Of a stretch of 64,000 nucleotides of DNA, positions 44,339 to 53,073 are shown piece by piece. Position 1 is the first letter of the stretch; each line of letters begins with the position of its first letter. The position numbers and the translations under genes were made by a program. The notes beneath the pieces were generated by a model. It had not been told where the DNA came from. It did not search any database and saw nothing but the letters and a program-made list of their open reading frames with translations. Source of the stretch: Flavobacterium restrictum (GTDB lineage Bacteria > Bacteroidota > Bacteroidia > Flavobacteriales > Flavobacteriaceae); the NCBI RefSeq assembly GCF_007097245.1, contig NZ_VJZT01000001.1, forward strand, positions 1 through 64,000. Direction: 5' to 3'.

Positions 44339-46729
44339 CTAATTGCGAAGCGGTTTTCCTTTGGTTAACATAAACTGAATTCGCTCCAATGTTTTTCTTT
44401 CGGTACAAAGTGATAAAAAGGCTTCTCTTTCAATATCCAATAAATACTGTTCCGATACCAAAGTAGCTTCGGATAAATCACCACCAGCCATAACATAAGC
44501 CAGTTTGTTGGCTATTTTCAAATCGTGTTCCGAGATGTATTTTCCAGCAACCATTTGATTGGTTCCAACCAAAAACATTCCCAATGCTTGTTTACCCAAA
44601 ACTTTCACATCCGTTCTGCGTATGGGTTGAGTGTAACCCGCTTCTGCCATTAATAAGGCGTGTTTCTTGGCTTCGGCAATTTGACGGTCTTTGTTGACTA
44701 CGATAATATCTTTTCCATGTTGCAAAAGTCCAGTGTCAAATGCTTCGTAACCTGAAGTTGATACTTTTGCCATTGCGATGGTCATGAAATATTCTTGAAG
44801 AACATTCAATTCCACATCGTTTTTACGAAATAAATCAGATGCACGCAAGGCCAATTCTTTAGAACCTCCACCGCCAGGAATAACCCCAACACCAAATTCA
44901 ACCAATCCCATATACGTTTCTGCTGCGGCCACTACTTTGTCAGCGTGTAAACTCATTTCGCAACCACCGCCAAAAGTCATTCCGTGAGGAGCAACTACAA
45001 CTGGGATTCCAGAATAACGCACACGCATCATCGTGTCTTGGAACATTTTGATGGCCATATTCAACTCATCGTATTCTTGCTCCACCGCCATCATGAATAT
45101 CATTCCGATATTGGCACCAACAGAGAAATTCGCTGCTTGGTTTCCAATAACCAAACCTTGGTATTCTTTTTCGGATAAATCTATCGCTTTATTAATCGCA
45201 GCCAAAACGTCACCACCAATGGTATTCATTTTGGATTGGAATTCTAAATTCAAAATTCCGTCTCCCAAATCTTGGATGATAGCGCCACTATTGCTCCATA
45301 CTTTTTTGCTTTCGCGAATGTTGTTCAGGATTATAAAGGCATCTTGACCAGGAACTTTAGTTTGAGATTTTGTTGGAATATTGTAGAAATAAGTCGCTCC
45401 TTCTTTAATTGTATAAAAACTGGTATTTCCAGATGCTAACATTTCGGTAACCCAAGCTGCAGGTTCAAGGCCTTCGGCTTTCATGATTTCGATTCCTTTT
45501 TCAACACCAATGGCGTCCCAAATTTCGAATGGACCATTTTCCCATCCAAAACCAGCTTTCATGGCATCGTCTATTTTGTATAATTCATTTGAGATTTCAG
45601 GAATACGGTTCGAAACATACCCAAACATTCCAGCAAAACTTTTTCTGTAGAATTCTCCTGCTTTGTCTTTCCCTTTAACTAAAACCTTAAATCTGTTGAT
45701 TGGTTTGTCGATTGTTTTTGTCAATTCCAAAGTAGCAAAAGAAGCTCTTTTAGCAGGACGGTATTCCAAAGTATCTAAATCTAAAGAAAGAATGTCTTTG
45801 TCTACTTTCTTATAAAAACCTTGACCTGTTTTGCTACCCAACCATTTGTTTTCCATCATTTTGTTGACAAATTCCGGAAGTTTGAACAATTCGTGTTGTT
45901 CGTCTGTTGGGCAGTTTTCGTAGATTCCGTTGGCAACATGCACCAAAGTATCCAATCCAACCACATCCACAGTTCTGAAAGTAGCCGATTTTGGGCGACC
46001 AATAACCGGTCCCGTCAATTTATCTACTTCTTCAATAGTCAATCCCAACTCTTTTACAAGGTGGAACAAACTTTGAATTCCGTAAATACCAATTCGGTTT
46101 CCGATAAATGCAGGAGTATCTTTGGCAACAACCGAAGTTTTACCCAAGAATTTTTCTCCGTATATGGTTAAGAAATCCAAAACTTCAGATGAAGTTTGTG
46201 GACCAGGAATAATTTCGAATAATTTTAAGTAACGCGCTGGGTTAAAAAAGTGAGTCCCACAGAAGTGTTTCTGGAAATCTTCGCTACGTCCTTCGCTCAT
46301 GAAGTGAATTGGAATACCAGAAGTGTTGGATGTTACCAAAGTTCCCGGTTTTCTAAATTTTTCAATTTGTTCAAAAACCATTTTTTTGATATCCAAACGC
46401 TCCACAACCACCTCGATGATCCAATCTACATTGGCAATTTTAGCCATATCATCCGTTGTGTTTCCAGTGGTAATTCGGCTTGCGAATTTTTGACTGTAAA
46501 TAGGGGATGGCTTCGATTTTAAGGAGTTGGCCAAATGTTCGTTTACCACACGGTTGCGAACAATTTTACTCTCAAGCGTTAGCCCTTTTTTGGCTTCGGC
46601 ATCCGTCAATTCTCTTGGAACAATGTCCAAAAGTAAGACTTCTACACCAATGTTGGCAAAATGACACGCAATTCCTGAACCCATAATTCCGGATCCAATT
46701 ACTGCAACTTTTTTAATGGTTCGATTCAT
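44339..46729 (-). CDS. fadN: 3-hydroxyacyl-CoA dehydrogenase/enoyl-CoA hydratase, FadN type
   Basis: 796 aa. Two activities in the FadN order: dehydrogenase first (NAD motif VIGSGIMGSGIACHFANIG, about 10-28; catalytic His in GTHFFNPARYLKLFEIIPG; VVAKDTPAFIGNRIG) and a crotonase-type hydratase in the C-terminal third (FSVGANIGMIFMM, VVAPHGMTFGGGCEMSLHAD, GLVEFGVGVIPGGGGSKELA). It hydrates enoyl-CoA and oxidises the hydroxyacyl product. The start overlaps the end of the marR gene by 17 bp, so they are translationally coupled. Confidence 0.93.
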   Translation of the reverse strand: MNRTIKKVAVIGSGIMGSGIACHFANIGVEVLLLDIVPRELTDAEAKKGLTLESKIVRNRVVNEHLANSLKSKPSPIYSQKFASRITTGNTTDDMAKIANVDWIIEVVVERLDIKKMVFEQIEKFRKPGTLVTSNTSGIPIHFMSEGRSEDFQKHFCGTHFFNPARYLKLFEIIPGPQTSSEVLDFLTIYGEKFLGKTSVVAKDTPAFIGNRIGIYGIQSLFHLVKELGLTIEEVDKLTGPVIGRPKSATFRTVDVVGLDTLVHVANGIYENCPTDEQHELFKLPEFVNKMMENKWLGSKTGQGFYKKVDKDILSLDLDTLEYRPAKRASFATLELTKTIDKPINRFKVLVKGKDKAGEFYRKSFAGMFGYVSNRIPEISNELYKIDDAMKAGFGWENGPFEIWDAIGVEKGIEIMKAEGLEPAAWVTEMLASGNTSFYTIKEGATYFYNIPTKSQTKVPGQDAFIILNNIRESKKVWSNSGAIIQDLGDGILNLEFQSKMNTIGGDVLAAINKAIDLSEKEYQGLVIGNQAANFSVGANIGMIFMMAVEQEYDELNMAIKMFQDTMMRVRYSGIPVVVAPHGMTFGGGCEMSLHADKVVAAAETYMGLVEFGVGVIPGGGGSKELALRASDLFRKNDVELNVLQEYFMTIAMAKVSTSGYEAFDTGLLQHGKDIIVVNKDRQIAEAKKHALLMAEAGYTQPIRRTDVKVLGKQALGMFLVGTNQMVAGKYISEHDLKIANKLAYVMAGGDLSEATLVSEQYLLDIEREAFLSLCTERKTLERIQFMLTKGKPLRN

Positions 46730-47180
46730 CAGTAGTGTTTTCAGTTTGATTAAATATATTTTTTTCTTGAATTAACTCATTTATAATTTCAGCAACTTCC
46801 ATAAAATGCTGTAATTTTTCTTCGGAAACGTGTTGTTTTATGGTTTCATTAAATTTCAAAACGGTATTTTTAGATAGTTCTCTTTTTTCTTTGCCCATTT
46901 CGGTCAGGAAAATCAGTACGCCACGCCCATCAAACGGATTTTTTTCTCTTATTATTAACCCTTTGTCCTCCATAGACTTAAGGGTTCTTGTCAAGCTAGT
47001 GGCTTCCATTCCCATCTTTGGACCTAGGGCTGTTGAGGGTGTTCCTTTTTCTTTATCCATACTCAACAAAGCAAATCCTGTTGCCATAGTTGCGCTGTAT
47101 TTTGCAGCTTCTTCGTTGTACATTCTTGACACGGCTTGCCATGTGGCTCTCAAAATGTAATCTATTGTTTTGTCTTTCAT
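46713..47180 (-). CDS. MarR-family regulator of the fad operon
   Basis: 155 aa. Winged-helix MarR protein: helix-turn-helix ALGPKMGMEATSLTRTLKSMEDKGLIIREKNPFDGRGVLIFLTEMGKEKREL, with the wing at DGRGVLIFLT and flanking dimerisation helices. It is the first gene of the fad operon and overlaps fadN by 17 bp. A near-perfect palindrome overlaps its promoter region (47212-47239), so autorepression released by a fatty-acyl ligand is a reasonable model; this is inferred from layout, not shown. Confidence 0.9.
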   Translation of the reverse strand: MKDKTIDYILRATWQAVSRMYNEEAAKYSATMATGFALLSMDKEKGTPSTALGPKMGMEATSLTRTLKSMEDKGLIIREKNPFDGRGVLIFLTEMGKEKRELSKNTVLKFNETIKQHVSEEKLQHFMEVAEIINELIQEKNIFNQTENTTDESNH

Positions 47181-47198
47181 AACTTACTATAACGTTTT

Positions 47199-47206
47199 CA
47201 AAAGTA
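47199..47206 (-). promoter_or_regulatory. -7 box (TACTTTTG) of the marR-fad operon
   Basis: TAnnTTTG match on the minus strand, 18 bp before the marR ATG. The -33 position falls within the palindrome at 47212-47239, so a bound repressor would block it. Confidence 0.55.
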
Positions 47207-47211
47207 ATAAA

Positions 47212-47239
47212 AAATATACTATGCACGCATAATATATTT
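47212..47239. promoter_or_regulatory. Candidate MarR operator 1
   Basis: A 28-bp palindrome centred between 47225 and 47226 in which 12 of 14 base pairs are complementary; core TATGCACGCATA. It lies directly upstream of the -7 box of the operon. Confidence 0.65.
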
Positions 47240-47270
47240 GTTTTTTTTAAATTTTTATAAATATAAATAA

Positions 47271-47295
47271 AAACTCCTTTGAAAAAGAGGAGTTT
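47271..47295. other. Hairpin between the two operator-like sites
   Basis: An 8-bp stem (47271-47278 with 47288-47295). No strong T run on either side; possible weak terminator or cruciform. Confidence 0.4.
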
Positions 47296-47302
47296 ACTTA
47301 TT

Positions 47303-47322
47303 ATTATGCGTGCGTAGTATAT
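47303..47322. promoter_or_regulatory. Candidate MarR operator 2
   Basis: 20-bp inverted copy of operator 1 (19 of 20 positions match the reverse complement of 47213-47232), 70 bp away. It is less symmetric by itself (TATGCGTGCGTA core). The rest of 47323-47585 contains no gene that I can support. Confidence 0.6.
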
Positions 47323-47496
47323 TTTTTGTTTTATGGGGTGTTGTTAATTTTTGAGATTTTTATAAAAAGAGATGAAATTTTGAATACGAAGAGACAAATG
47401 ATGAATTCCTAACTCTTTTTAAATGAGATTAAAAGCATCTTAACGGATTTAGTAACAGTTTATTGATTTTCGTAATTTTAAGAAAATTATTATAAT

Positions 47497-47504
47497 TATA
47501 TTTG
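47497..47504 (+). promoter_or_regulatory. Candidate -7 box (TATATTTG) upstream of the injection-system remnant
   Basis: Perfect TAnnTTTG on the plus strand, 81 bp before the ATG at 47586; no -33 TTG at the right distance. Confidence 0.35.
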
Positions 47505-47585
47505 AAGGAATAATAGTGTTTGCTTTTGGTCACATTAAGAAAATAATTCAAAAATAAAAGACTTGTTAAACAAGAATCTAAAAAA

Positions 47586-48104
47586 ATGGTTAATCAACAA
47601 GAAGGAATTGCAATTAGAAATGCAGGTATTGTATTACTCAATAATTATATCGTGCTGTTGCTGGAACGTTTAGATTTGCTTGAGAAAAATACGTTTAAAA
47701 ATGAGGAATGCCAATTGCAAGGAGTGTATTACTAGCAGTATTTGGTTACGGGTTTATCTATAACAGAAGAAAGTTTTTTGCCACTTAATAAAGTATTGTG
47801 TGGATTACCATTAGCAACACCAGTTGCCGATGGTATTGAGATAATAGATAGCCAGAAAAATCTAATTGCTGGACTTATTAATGCAGTAATTTCTCATTGG
47901 ACTACAATTGGTGATACTTCTGTAGATGGCTTTAGAGGCAATTGGTTAGTTAGGGATGGATTGTTAGTAGAAAAAGAAGAAAGATGGGAACTAACTGTTG
48001 ACAAGAGGGCATATGATTTATTAATTCATAAATCTCCATTTTCTTTTTCAATTATTAAATATACTTGGATGCTAAAACCTTTGCATGTAATTTGGCTATA
48101 TTAA
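47586..48104 (+). pseudogene. Contractile injection system tape-measure protein, C-terminal remnant with in-frame stop
   Basis: A 173-codon frame interrupted by TAG at 47733-47735. Before the stop: NAGIVLLNNYIVLLLERLDLLE; after it in the same frame: QYLVTG, LPLNKVLCGLPLATPV, VISHWTTIGDTSVDGFRGNWLVRDGLL and RWELTVDKRAYDLLIHKSPFSFSIIKYTWMLKPLHVIW. These are the conserved end of CIS tape-measure (Afp14-like) proteins, which are usually several hundred residues or longer; the N-terminal bulk is missing. The stop replaces what is normally a Leu before QYL, so TTG or TTA to TAG is likely. The sheath gene follows after 39 bp. Confidence 0.78.
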
Positions 48105-48143
48105 AAATAGTAATTTTATAGAATAATTTAAGTATAAGAAATT

Positions 48144-49721
48144 ATGATTGAATCTAATATTAAATCACCAGGTGTTTATATAGATGGTTTAAATGCCTTT
48201 CCAAATTCGGTAGTTCCAGTAGCAACAGCAGTTCCTGCTTTTATAGGTTATACACCTACAGCTTTATACAAAGGAAAATCGTATACTAATGTGGCTCAAA
48301 AAATAACTTCTTTTGCAGAGTTTCAAGCTATTTATTGTTTTCCAGATTCTGCTCCTTTATCGAGTCCAGTGAAGCAATATGCTCCTGAATATTATTTGGT
48401 AAAAGAAAATATCCAACCCCAAAAAGGAAATTATATACTTATGGATAATGCTTATTATTCTATTGTTCCTGATCCAAATACCATTTATTATCTATACAAT
48501 AGTATAAGATTATTTTATGAAAATGGAGGAGGAGATGCTTATATTGTTTCGGTGGGTGGTTATGGAGCACCTTCTAAAAAACCAATAAATGCAGGTAATC
48601 AAATTGTAAATCCTAATGTACAACTAACCGATTTACAAAATGGTTTGACATTACTTTTGAATGAGCAAGAGCCTACGATGTATATTTGTCCCGAAGCAAC
48701 ATTGTTGAGTGTTGAGAATAATGGTACTTTAATGCAAGGAATGTTGAAACAATGTACTGAAATGCAAACTACTATAGCTATTTTTGATATTATAGGATCA
48801 AGAAATCCAGATTCAATTTTATACACAAATGATATTGAAACTTTTAGAAATAATACTGGTTCGCTAGGATTAAATTATGGTACGGCTTATTTCCCTTTTA
48901 TAGGAACTACCATTATGCAAAATCAGGATATCGATTATACAAATTTATTTGGAGGTGATACAAAACAATTACAGGCAATTTTAAATCCTGCGGATAATCC
49001 TAATCCAAGTGTTACAAGTATTATGACAAATATTAATAATCCTTCATCGGGATTATCGTTAATACAAAATAATAATGCTTTAATAAATGCTAGTGAAACC
49101 TATGCCCTTATTATTAAACATATATTGTTTGATGTCAATGTTTTACCTCCTAGTGGTGCCATGGCTGGAGTAATTACTACCATTGATAATCAAGAAGGAG
49201 TGTGGCAAGCGCCAGCTAATACGTCGATAGTAAGTGTTTCTTCGTTGCCTATTAATTTATCAGAAACGCAACAAGGCAACTTGAATATAGATGCTGTTTC
49301 AGGAAAATCTATTAATGCTATTCGTTCTTTTAATGGAATAGGAATTTTAGTTTGGGGTGCAAGAACTTTAGACGGAAATAGCTTGGATTGGAAGTATTTA
49401 TCAGTAAGAAGAACCATGACTTTTTTAGAACAATCTTGCAAGTTGGCTGCAAATGCGTATCTTTTCGAACCCAATGTTAAAAACACATGGGAAGCTGTTA
49501 AAGCTATGATAAGTAGTTTTTTAACATCAATATGGAAACAAGGTGGGTTACAAGGAGCTTCTGCTTCCGATGCATTTTCTGTGGCATGTGGATTGGGAAC
49601 TACTATGACTTCTGATGATATTCTAAACGGATTTATGAATGTAACTGTAAAAGTAGCTATTATTCGTCCTGCAGAATTTATTGTACTTACTTTCCAACAA
49701 GAAATGACTACATCTTCGTAA
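48144..49721 (+). CDS. Phage-tail-like contractile sheath protein (eCIS/T6SS-iv type), orphan
   Basis: 525 aa and apparently complete. N-terminus IKSPGVYIDGLNAFPNSVVPVATAVPAFIGYT is the typical sheath opening; the middle has RLFYENGGGDAYIVSVGGYG and LTLLLNEQEPTMYICPEATLL; the C-terminal sheath domain has GILVWGARTLDGNSLDWKYLSVRRTMTFLEQSCKLAANAYLFEPNVKNTW and ends in VKVAIIRPAEFIVLTFQQEM. In a working system it surrounds the inner tube and contracts to fire it. No tube, baseplate, spike, cap or ATPase gene is present on this side, and the genes that follow are ordinary, so this is a leftover of a deleted locus. The gene is AT-rich and has no obvious terminator. Confidence 0.9.
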   Translation: MIESNIKSPGVYIDGLNAFPNSVVPVATAVPAFIGYTPTALYKGKSYTNVAQKITSFAEFQAIYCFPDSAPLSSPVKQYAPEYYLVKENIQPQKGNYILMDNAYYSIVPDPNTIYYLYNSIRLFYENGGGDAYIVSVGGYGAPSKKPINAGNQIVNPNVQLTDLQNGLTLLLNEQEPTMYICPEATLLSVENNGTLMQGMLKQCTEMQTTIAIFDIIGSRNPDSILYTNDIETFRNNTGSLGLNYGTAYFPFIGTTIMQNQDIDYTNLFGGDTKQLQAILNPADNPNPSVTSIMTNINNPSSGLSLIQNNNALINASETYALIIKHILFDVNVLPPSGAMAGVITTIDNQEGVWQAPANTSIVSVSSLPINLSETQQGNLNIDAVSGKSINAIRSFNGIGILVWGARTLDGNSLDWKYLSVRRTMTFLEQSCKLAANAYLFEPNVKNTWEAVKAMISSFLTSIWKQGGLQGASASDAFSVACGLGTTMTSDDILNGFMNVTVKVAIIRPAEFIVLTFQQEMTTSS

Positions 49722-49772
49722 TTATTAATAAAAAACGGCTCATTAACATAAAATTATTCTTGAACTATTTAT

Positions 49773-50819
49773 TCACCCTTTCTTAAATTCCCCACTATCC
49801 ACATCCCTCAAAAATTGAATTACGCCTTTGAAATAGTTTTTCTGGTCATCATATTGGGAGAGGTGACTTCCGTTGGGACAAAACAAAAAGCGTCCGTTTT
49901 GCACTTCTTTCGACATCCATTTCATGTGTTCAGGATCCATGGTGTCGTATTTAGCTCCAATAACTAGAGTAGGAACGGTAATGGTTTTGAGTCGGGTGGT
50001 GACATCCCAATTTCTTAAAGAGGCATTTCCTGTAATTCCAAATTCGCTTGGCCCTTGCATGTATACATAGACATTGGGGTTGAGGTGTTTGAAGGCTCTA
50101 TTTATGGATTCAGGCCATTGGTCAACAGGCATTCTTAAAATATGTTCGGTATAATAGTATTTAAAAAGCAGTTCACTATATTTTGGGTTGGTGTAATCTT
50201 TGTTTCTTTCAAATGTTTTTATTTGGTCAAAAACGACTTTTGGAAGTTTGGGCCCCAGCACGTCTTCGGCGTATTTATTGTAAGCGGGTGCGCTAGCCAT
50301 CATGTTCGAAATAATCAATCCTTTTAGATTTTTTTGGTATTTCAAGGCATATTCCATCGCCAGAATTCCGCCCCACGATTGCCCTAGTACGTAAAAGTTT
50401 GTGCTGTCGCAACCCAATGCAATTCGCACTTGCTCCACTTCTTCTACAAAACGTTCGTTTGTCCAGAGTCGGTTATCGTTGGGTTGGTCGCTGTAGTAGG
50501 AACCCAATTGATCGTAATAAATGTATTCGATGCTTTCTTTTGGAAAAAAACCATCAAAAGATTCGAAACATTCGTGTGTTAATCCAGGGCCACCATGCAA
50601 CAACAATACTTTTATTGTAGGGTTATTTCCAACGGTTTTTGTCCATACTTTAAATTTTCCTATCGGCGTATTGATGGGAATCATTTTGATGCCACCCGTA
50701 AATTGATCGTCTCTTTTGGAAAAATCCAAATAATTATTGACAACGGTATTTTCTTTTTGTTCTTTGCAACCAGTTAACAGTAGCAAAAGTGCTAAAACGG
50801 ACAAGATTTTTGTTTTCAT
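49773..50819 (-). CDS. Proline-iminopeptidase-like alpha/beta hydrolase, lipoprotein
   Basis: 348 aa. Lipoprotein signal MKTKILSVLALLLLLTGC (Cys18). Alpha/beta-hydrolase landmarks: oxyanion motif HGGPG (75-79), YYDQLGSYYSDQP, nucleophile elbow GQSWGG (146-151, Ser148), the acid Asp in VIGAKYDTMDPEHM and His in NGSHLSQYDD. HGGPG plus GQSWGG with DQxGxGxS-like text is the proline iminopeptidase pattern, so it should release N-terminal proline from peptides at the cell surface. Isolated gene. Confidence 0.85.
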   Translation of the reverse strand: MKTKILSVLALLLLLTGCKEQKENTVVNNYLDFSKRDDQFTGGIKMIPINTPIGKFKVWTKTVGNNPTIKVLLLHGGPGLTHECFESFDGFFPKESIEYIYYDQLGSYYSDQPNDNRLWTNERFVEEVEQVRIALGCDSTNFYVLGQSWGGILAMEYALKYQKNLKGLIISNMMASAPAYNKYAEDVLGPKLPKVVFDQIKTFERNKDYTNPKYSELLFKYYYTEHILRMPVDQWPESINRAFKHLNPNVYVYMQGPSEFGITGNASLRNWDVTTRLKTITVPTLVIGAKYDTMDPEHMKWMSKEVQNGRFLFCPNGSHLSQYDDQKNYFKGVIQFLRDVDSGEFKKG

Positions 50820-50877
50820 AAATCAATTGTTGGAAGTTTTTATTTGATTCAACAAGGTAAGCATTTTATAAATAAAA

Positions 50878-51078
50878 AATCCTTGCTAAATAATTAGTCA
50901 GGGCATTCGCTTTTAAAATTTTTCACCACAAATTCCACAAATTTTCACAAATTCAAAGTCTGTTTTTGGTATGTTTGAGTTAATTATGATGTTATTGACG
51001 GGTTCATTTTTGCGTAAATTTGTGGTTAAAGGAAATTATGCTTTTTAAAAGTGAATGCCGTGATAATTAGTAAGGATT
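50878..51078. repeat. 201-bp imperfect inverted-repeat element (MITE-like)
   Basis: The ends, 50878-50919 and 51043-51078, are imperfect reverse complements over about 36-40 bp (AATCCTTxCTAA outward, then GGCATTC and TTTTAAAA inward). Inside lie further paired units (CACCACAAATT near 50924 and AATTTGTGGTT near 51018). It contains no credible gene and occupies most of the gap between the proline-iminopeptidase-like and acyl-CoA ligase genes. Confidence 0.65.
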
Positions 51079-51089
51079 CCAGATTGTAT

Positions 51090-52871
51090 TTATGATTTAC
51101 CATAAATTTTACCATACAATTCTTTGTACATTTCCATTACAATTTTGCGTTTTAGTTTTAGAGTAGGAGTGAGCTGCCCGCCATCAATAGACCAAACGTC
51201 AGGCGTTAACTCAAAACGTTTTATTTGTTCCCAATTGCCAAATTTTATATTCAAAGTCGTAATTTCTTCTTGAATGCGTTCGATTACTTTTGGGGTTGAA
51301 ATAATTTCTTCATTGGTTTTACCTACTTCAATATGGTGTAATTTTGCCCACTCTTTGATGAATTCAAAACTAGGTTGAATAAAGGCTGCTGGCATTTTTT
51401 CGCCATCACCAATGACCATGATTTGCTCAATAAAACGGGATTGTTTCATTGTGTTTTCAATGAGTTGTGGGGCAATATACTTACCGCCAGAGGTCTTGAA
51501 CATTTCTTTCTTTCTATCGGTAATTTTAAGAAATCCTTCGGCATCAAAAACACCAATGTCTCCCGTATGAAAATACCCGTTTTGCAGGGCTTCGGTCGTT
51601 TTTTCTGGGTCTTTGTAATAGCCCATCATGACGTTAGGCCCTTTGCAAAGAATTTCGCCATCTTCGGCAATTTTGATTTCGACATTGTCAATAACTTTGC
51701 CAACAGTTCCAATCTTGAAGCCATGATTTCTAGTGTCATTCACGGAGATTACAGGCGACGTTTCGGATAATCCGTAGCCCTCCATGACAGGGATTTCGGC
51801 GGCAGCAAAAACGCGAGCCAATCTAGTTTGCAACGCAGCACTTCCTGAAACCATCAAATCGAGATTGCCTCCTAAACCTTCTTTCCATTTACTAAAAATG
51901 AGTTTGCGAGCAAGTTTTAATTGCAATTCATACCAAAGTCCGTTCGCTCCATACGGTTCATATCGCAATCCTAAATCGATTGCCCAAAAGAAAAGTTTCT
52001 TTTTAATTCCAGTTAGTTCCGTTCCTTTGGCATAAATTTTATCGTACACTTTTTCCAGAAGTCTGGGAACGGCCGTAATTACTGTTGGTCGAACCTCTTT
52101 TAGATTGTCACTTAATTTGTCTATTGATTCTCCAAAATAAACTGAAACACCATAATATTGGTACAAATACAAAATCATTCTTTCAAAAATATGGCAAATG
52201 GGTAGAAAACTCAATGCCGTGCTTTTTCCTGCAGCAAAAGGAATTCTTGGCGCACTATCCAAAACATTTGAAACGATATTTTTGTGCGAAAGCATTACGC
52301 CTTTGGGTCTTCCTGTTGTTCCCGAAGTATAAATTATGGTGGCTAAATCATCTGTTTTTACACCGTTTTTTCGATCTTCTACCACATTTTGGTTGCTCTG
52401 GTCTTCGCCAAGTGTGAGTAAGGACGTCCAGTTTTCGCAGTCTTCGATTTCATTAAAACAATACACTCCTTTTAAACTAGGAACATTTGCTTTGATATTA
52501 GTGACTTTGGCAAGCACTTCGACATCCGAAACGAAACAATAACTCGCCCCAGAATGGTTTAAAATATATTCATAATCTTCCTTTGCAATCGTGGGGTAAA
52601 TAGGTACTGTTTGTGCGCCAGTTTGTAAAACTCCAATATCCATAATGTGCCATTCGGTTCTATTGTTGGTAGAAATTAGGGCGATTTTATCGTCTTTTTG
52701 AACACCCAATCGAATCAAAGCTCTCGAGACCGCATTGGCCTTGGCGATGTATTCTTGCGTAGAAGTTTTTATCCAAACTCCGTTTTTTTTGGTAACCAAA
52801 GCATCGGATATATTGGTAAATTTTTCTTGTTGATAATAAGGAAAATCAAAAAGGCGTGTGATAGTTATCAT
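51090..52871 (-). CDS. Long-chain acyl-CoA synthetase (AMP-forming)
   Basis: 593 aa from the ATG at 52871; the open frame continues to 52946, but those residues are not conserved-looking and MITITRLFDFPYYQQEKF is the usual opening. Activates fatty acids with ATP and CoA. AMP-binding motif IIYTSGTTGRPKGVMLSHKN (about 179-198), then SGSAALQTRLARVFAAAEIPVMEGYGLSETSP, YFHTGDIG and KITDRKKEMFKTSGGKYIAPQLIE with the late lysine-bearing end. It would feed the beta-oxidation genes in the window, though no copy of the marR palindrome is seen at its start. Confidence 0.91.
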   Translation of the reverse strand: MITITRLFDFPYYQQEKFTNISDALVTKKNGVWIKTSTQEYIAKANAVSRALIRLGVQKDDKIALISTNNRTEWHIMDIGVLQTGAQTVPIYPTIAKEDYEYILNHSGASYCFVSDVEVLAKVTNIKANVPSLKGVYCFNEIEDCENWTSLLTLGEDQSNQNVVEDRKNGVKTDDLATIIYTSGTTGRPKGVMLSHKNIVSNVLDSAPRIPFAAGKSTALSFLPICHIFERMILYLYQYYGVSVYFGESIDKLSDNLKEVRPTVITAVPRLLEKVYDKIYAKGTELTGIKKKLFFWAIDLGLRYEPYGANGLWYELQLKLARKLIFSKWKEGLGGNLDLMVSGSAALQTRLARVFAAAEIPVMEGYGLSETSPVISVNDTRNHGFKIGTVGKVIDNVEIKIAEDGEILCKGPNVMMGYYKDPEKTTEALQNGYFHTGDIGVFDAEGFLKITDRKKEMFKTSGGKYIAPQLIENTMKQSRFIEQIMVIGDGEKMPAAFIQPSFEFIKEWAKLHHIEVGKTNEEIISTPKVIERIQEEITTLNIKFGNWEQIKRFELTPDVWSIDGGQLTPTLKLKRKIVMEMYKELYGKIYGKS

Positions 52872-53018
52872 TATTAAATATTGAATTTTATTGCAAATTA
52901 AATAAAAATTAGTAGTATTTTTTATTTTTAATAAACTAATTTCCAAAACTTTAATTACGGTATTGGTTTTCAGCGAAATCGTTTTCTTAACAAGCTAAAA
53001 AAACTACTGTTTTACTAC

Positions 53019-53047
53019 AAAAAAAAACGTCCACCACAGGGTGAACG
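53019..53047 (-). terminator. Terminator of purL
   Basis: An 8-bp stem including one G-U pair (53028-53035 with 53040-53047), 4-nt loop, then a run of eight or more T on the minus strand. Confidence 0.82.
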
Positions 53048-53073
53048 CTTTATATTAGTTCTGGTTTTTTTGA

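Noticed and set aside
35551-47735. TAG recoded as an amino acid, given two in-frame TAG codons
   Set aside because: Several intact genes here end in TAG (for example at 4476, 6320, 20045 and 60954), and the two interrupted sites would need different residues (Trp and Leu). Nonsense mutation or sequencing error is simpler.
47586-49721. Complete prophage or full eCIS cluster
   Set aside because: Only a tape-measure fragment and the sheath are present; genes on both sides are ordinary metabolic genes, and no integrase or attachment repeats are seen at the tRNA-His or elsewhere.
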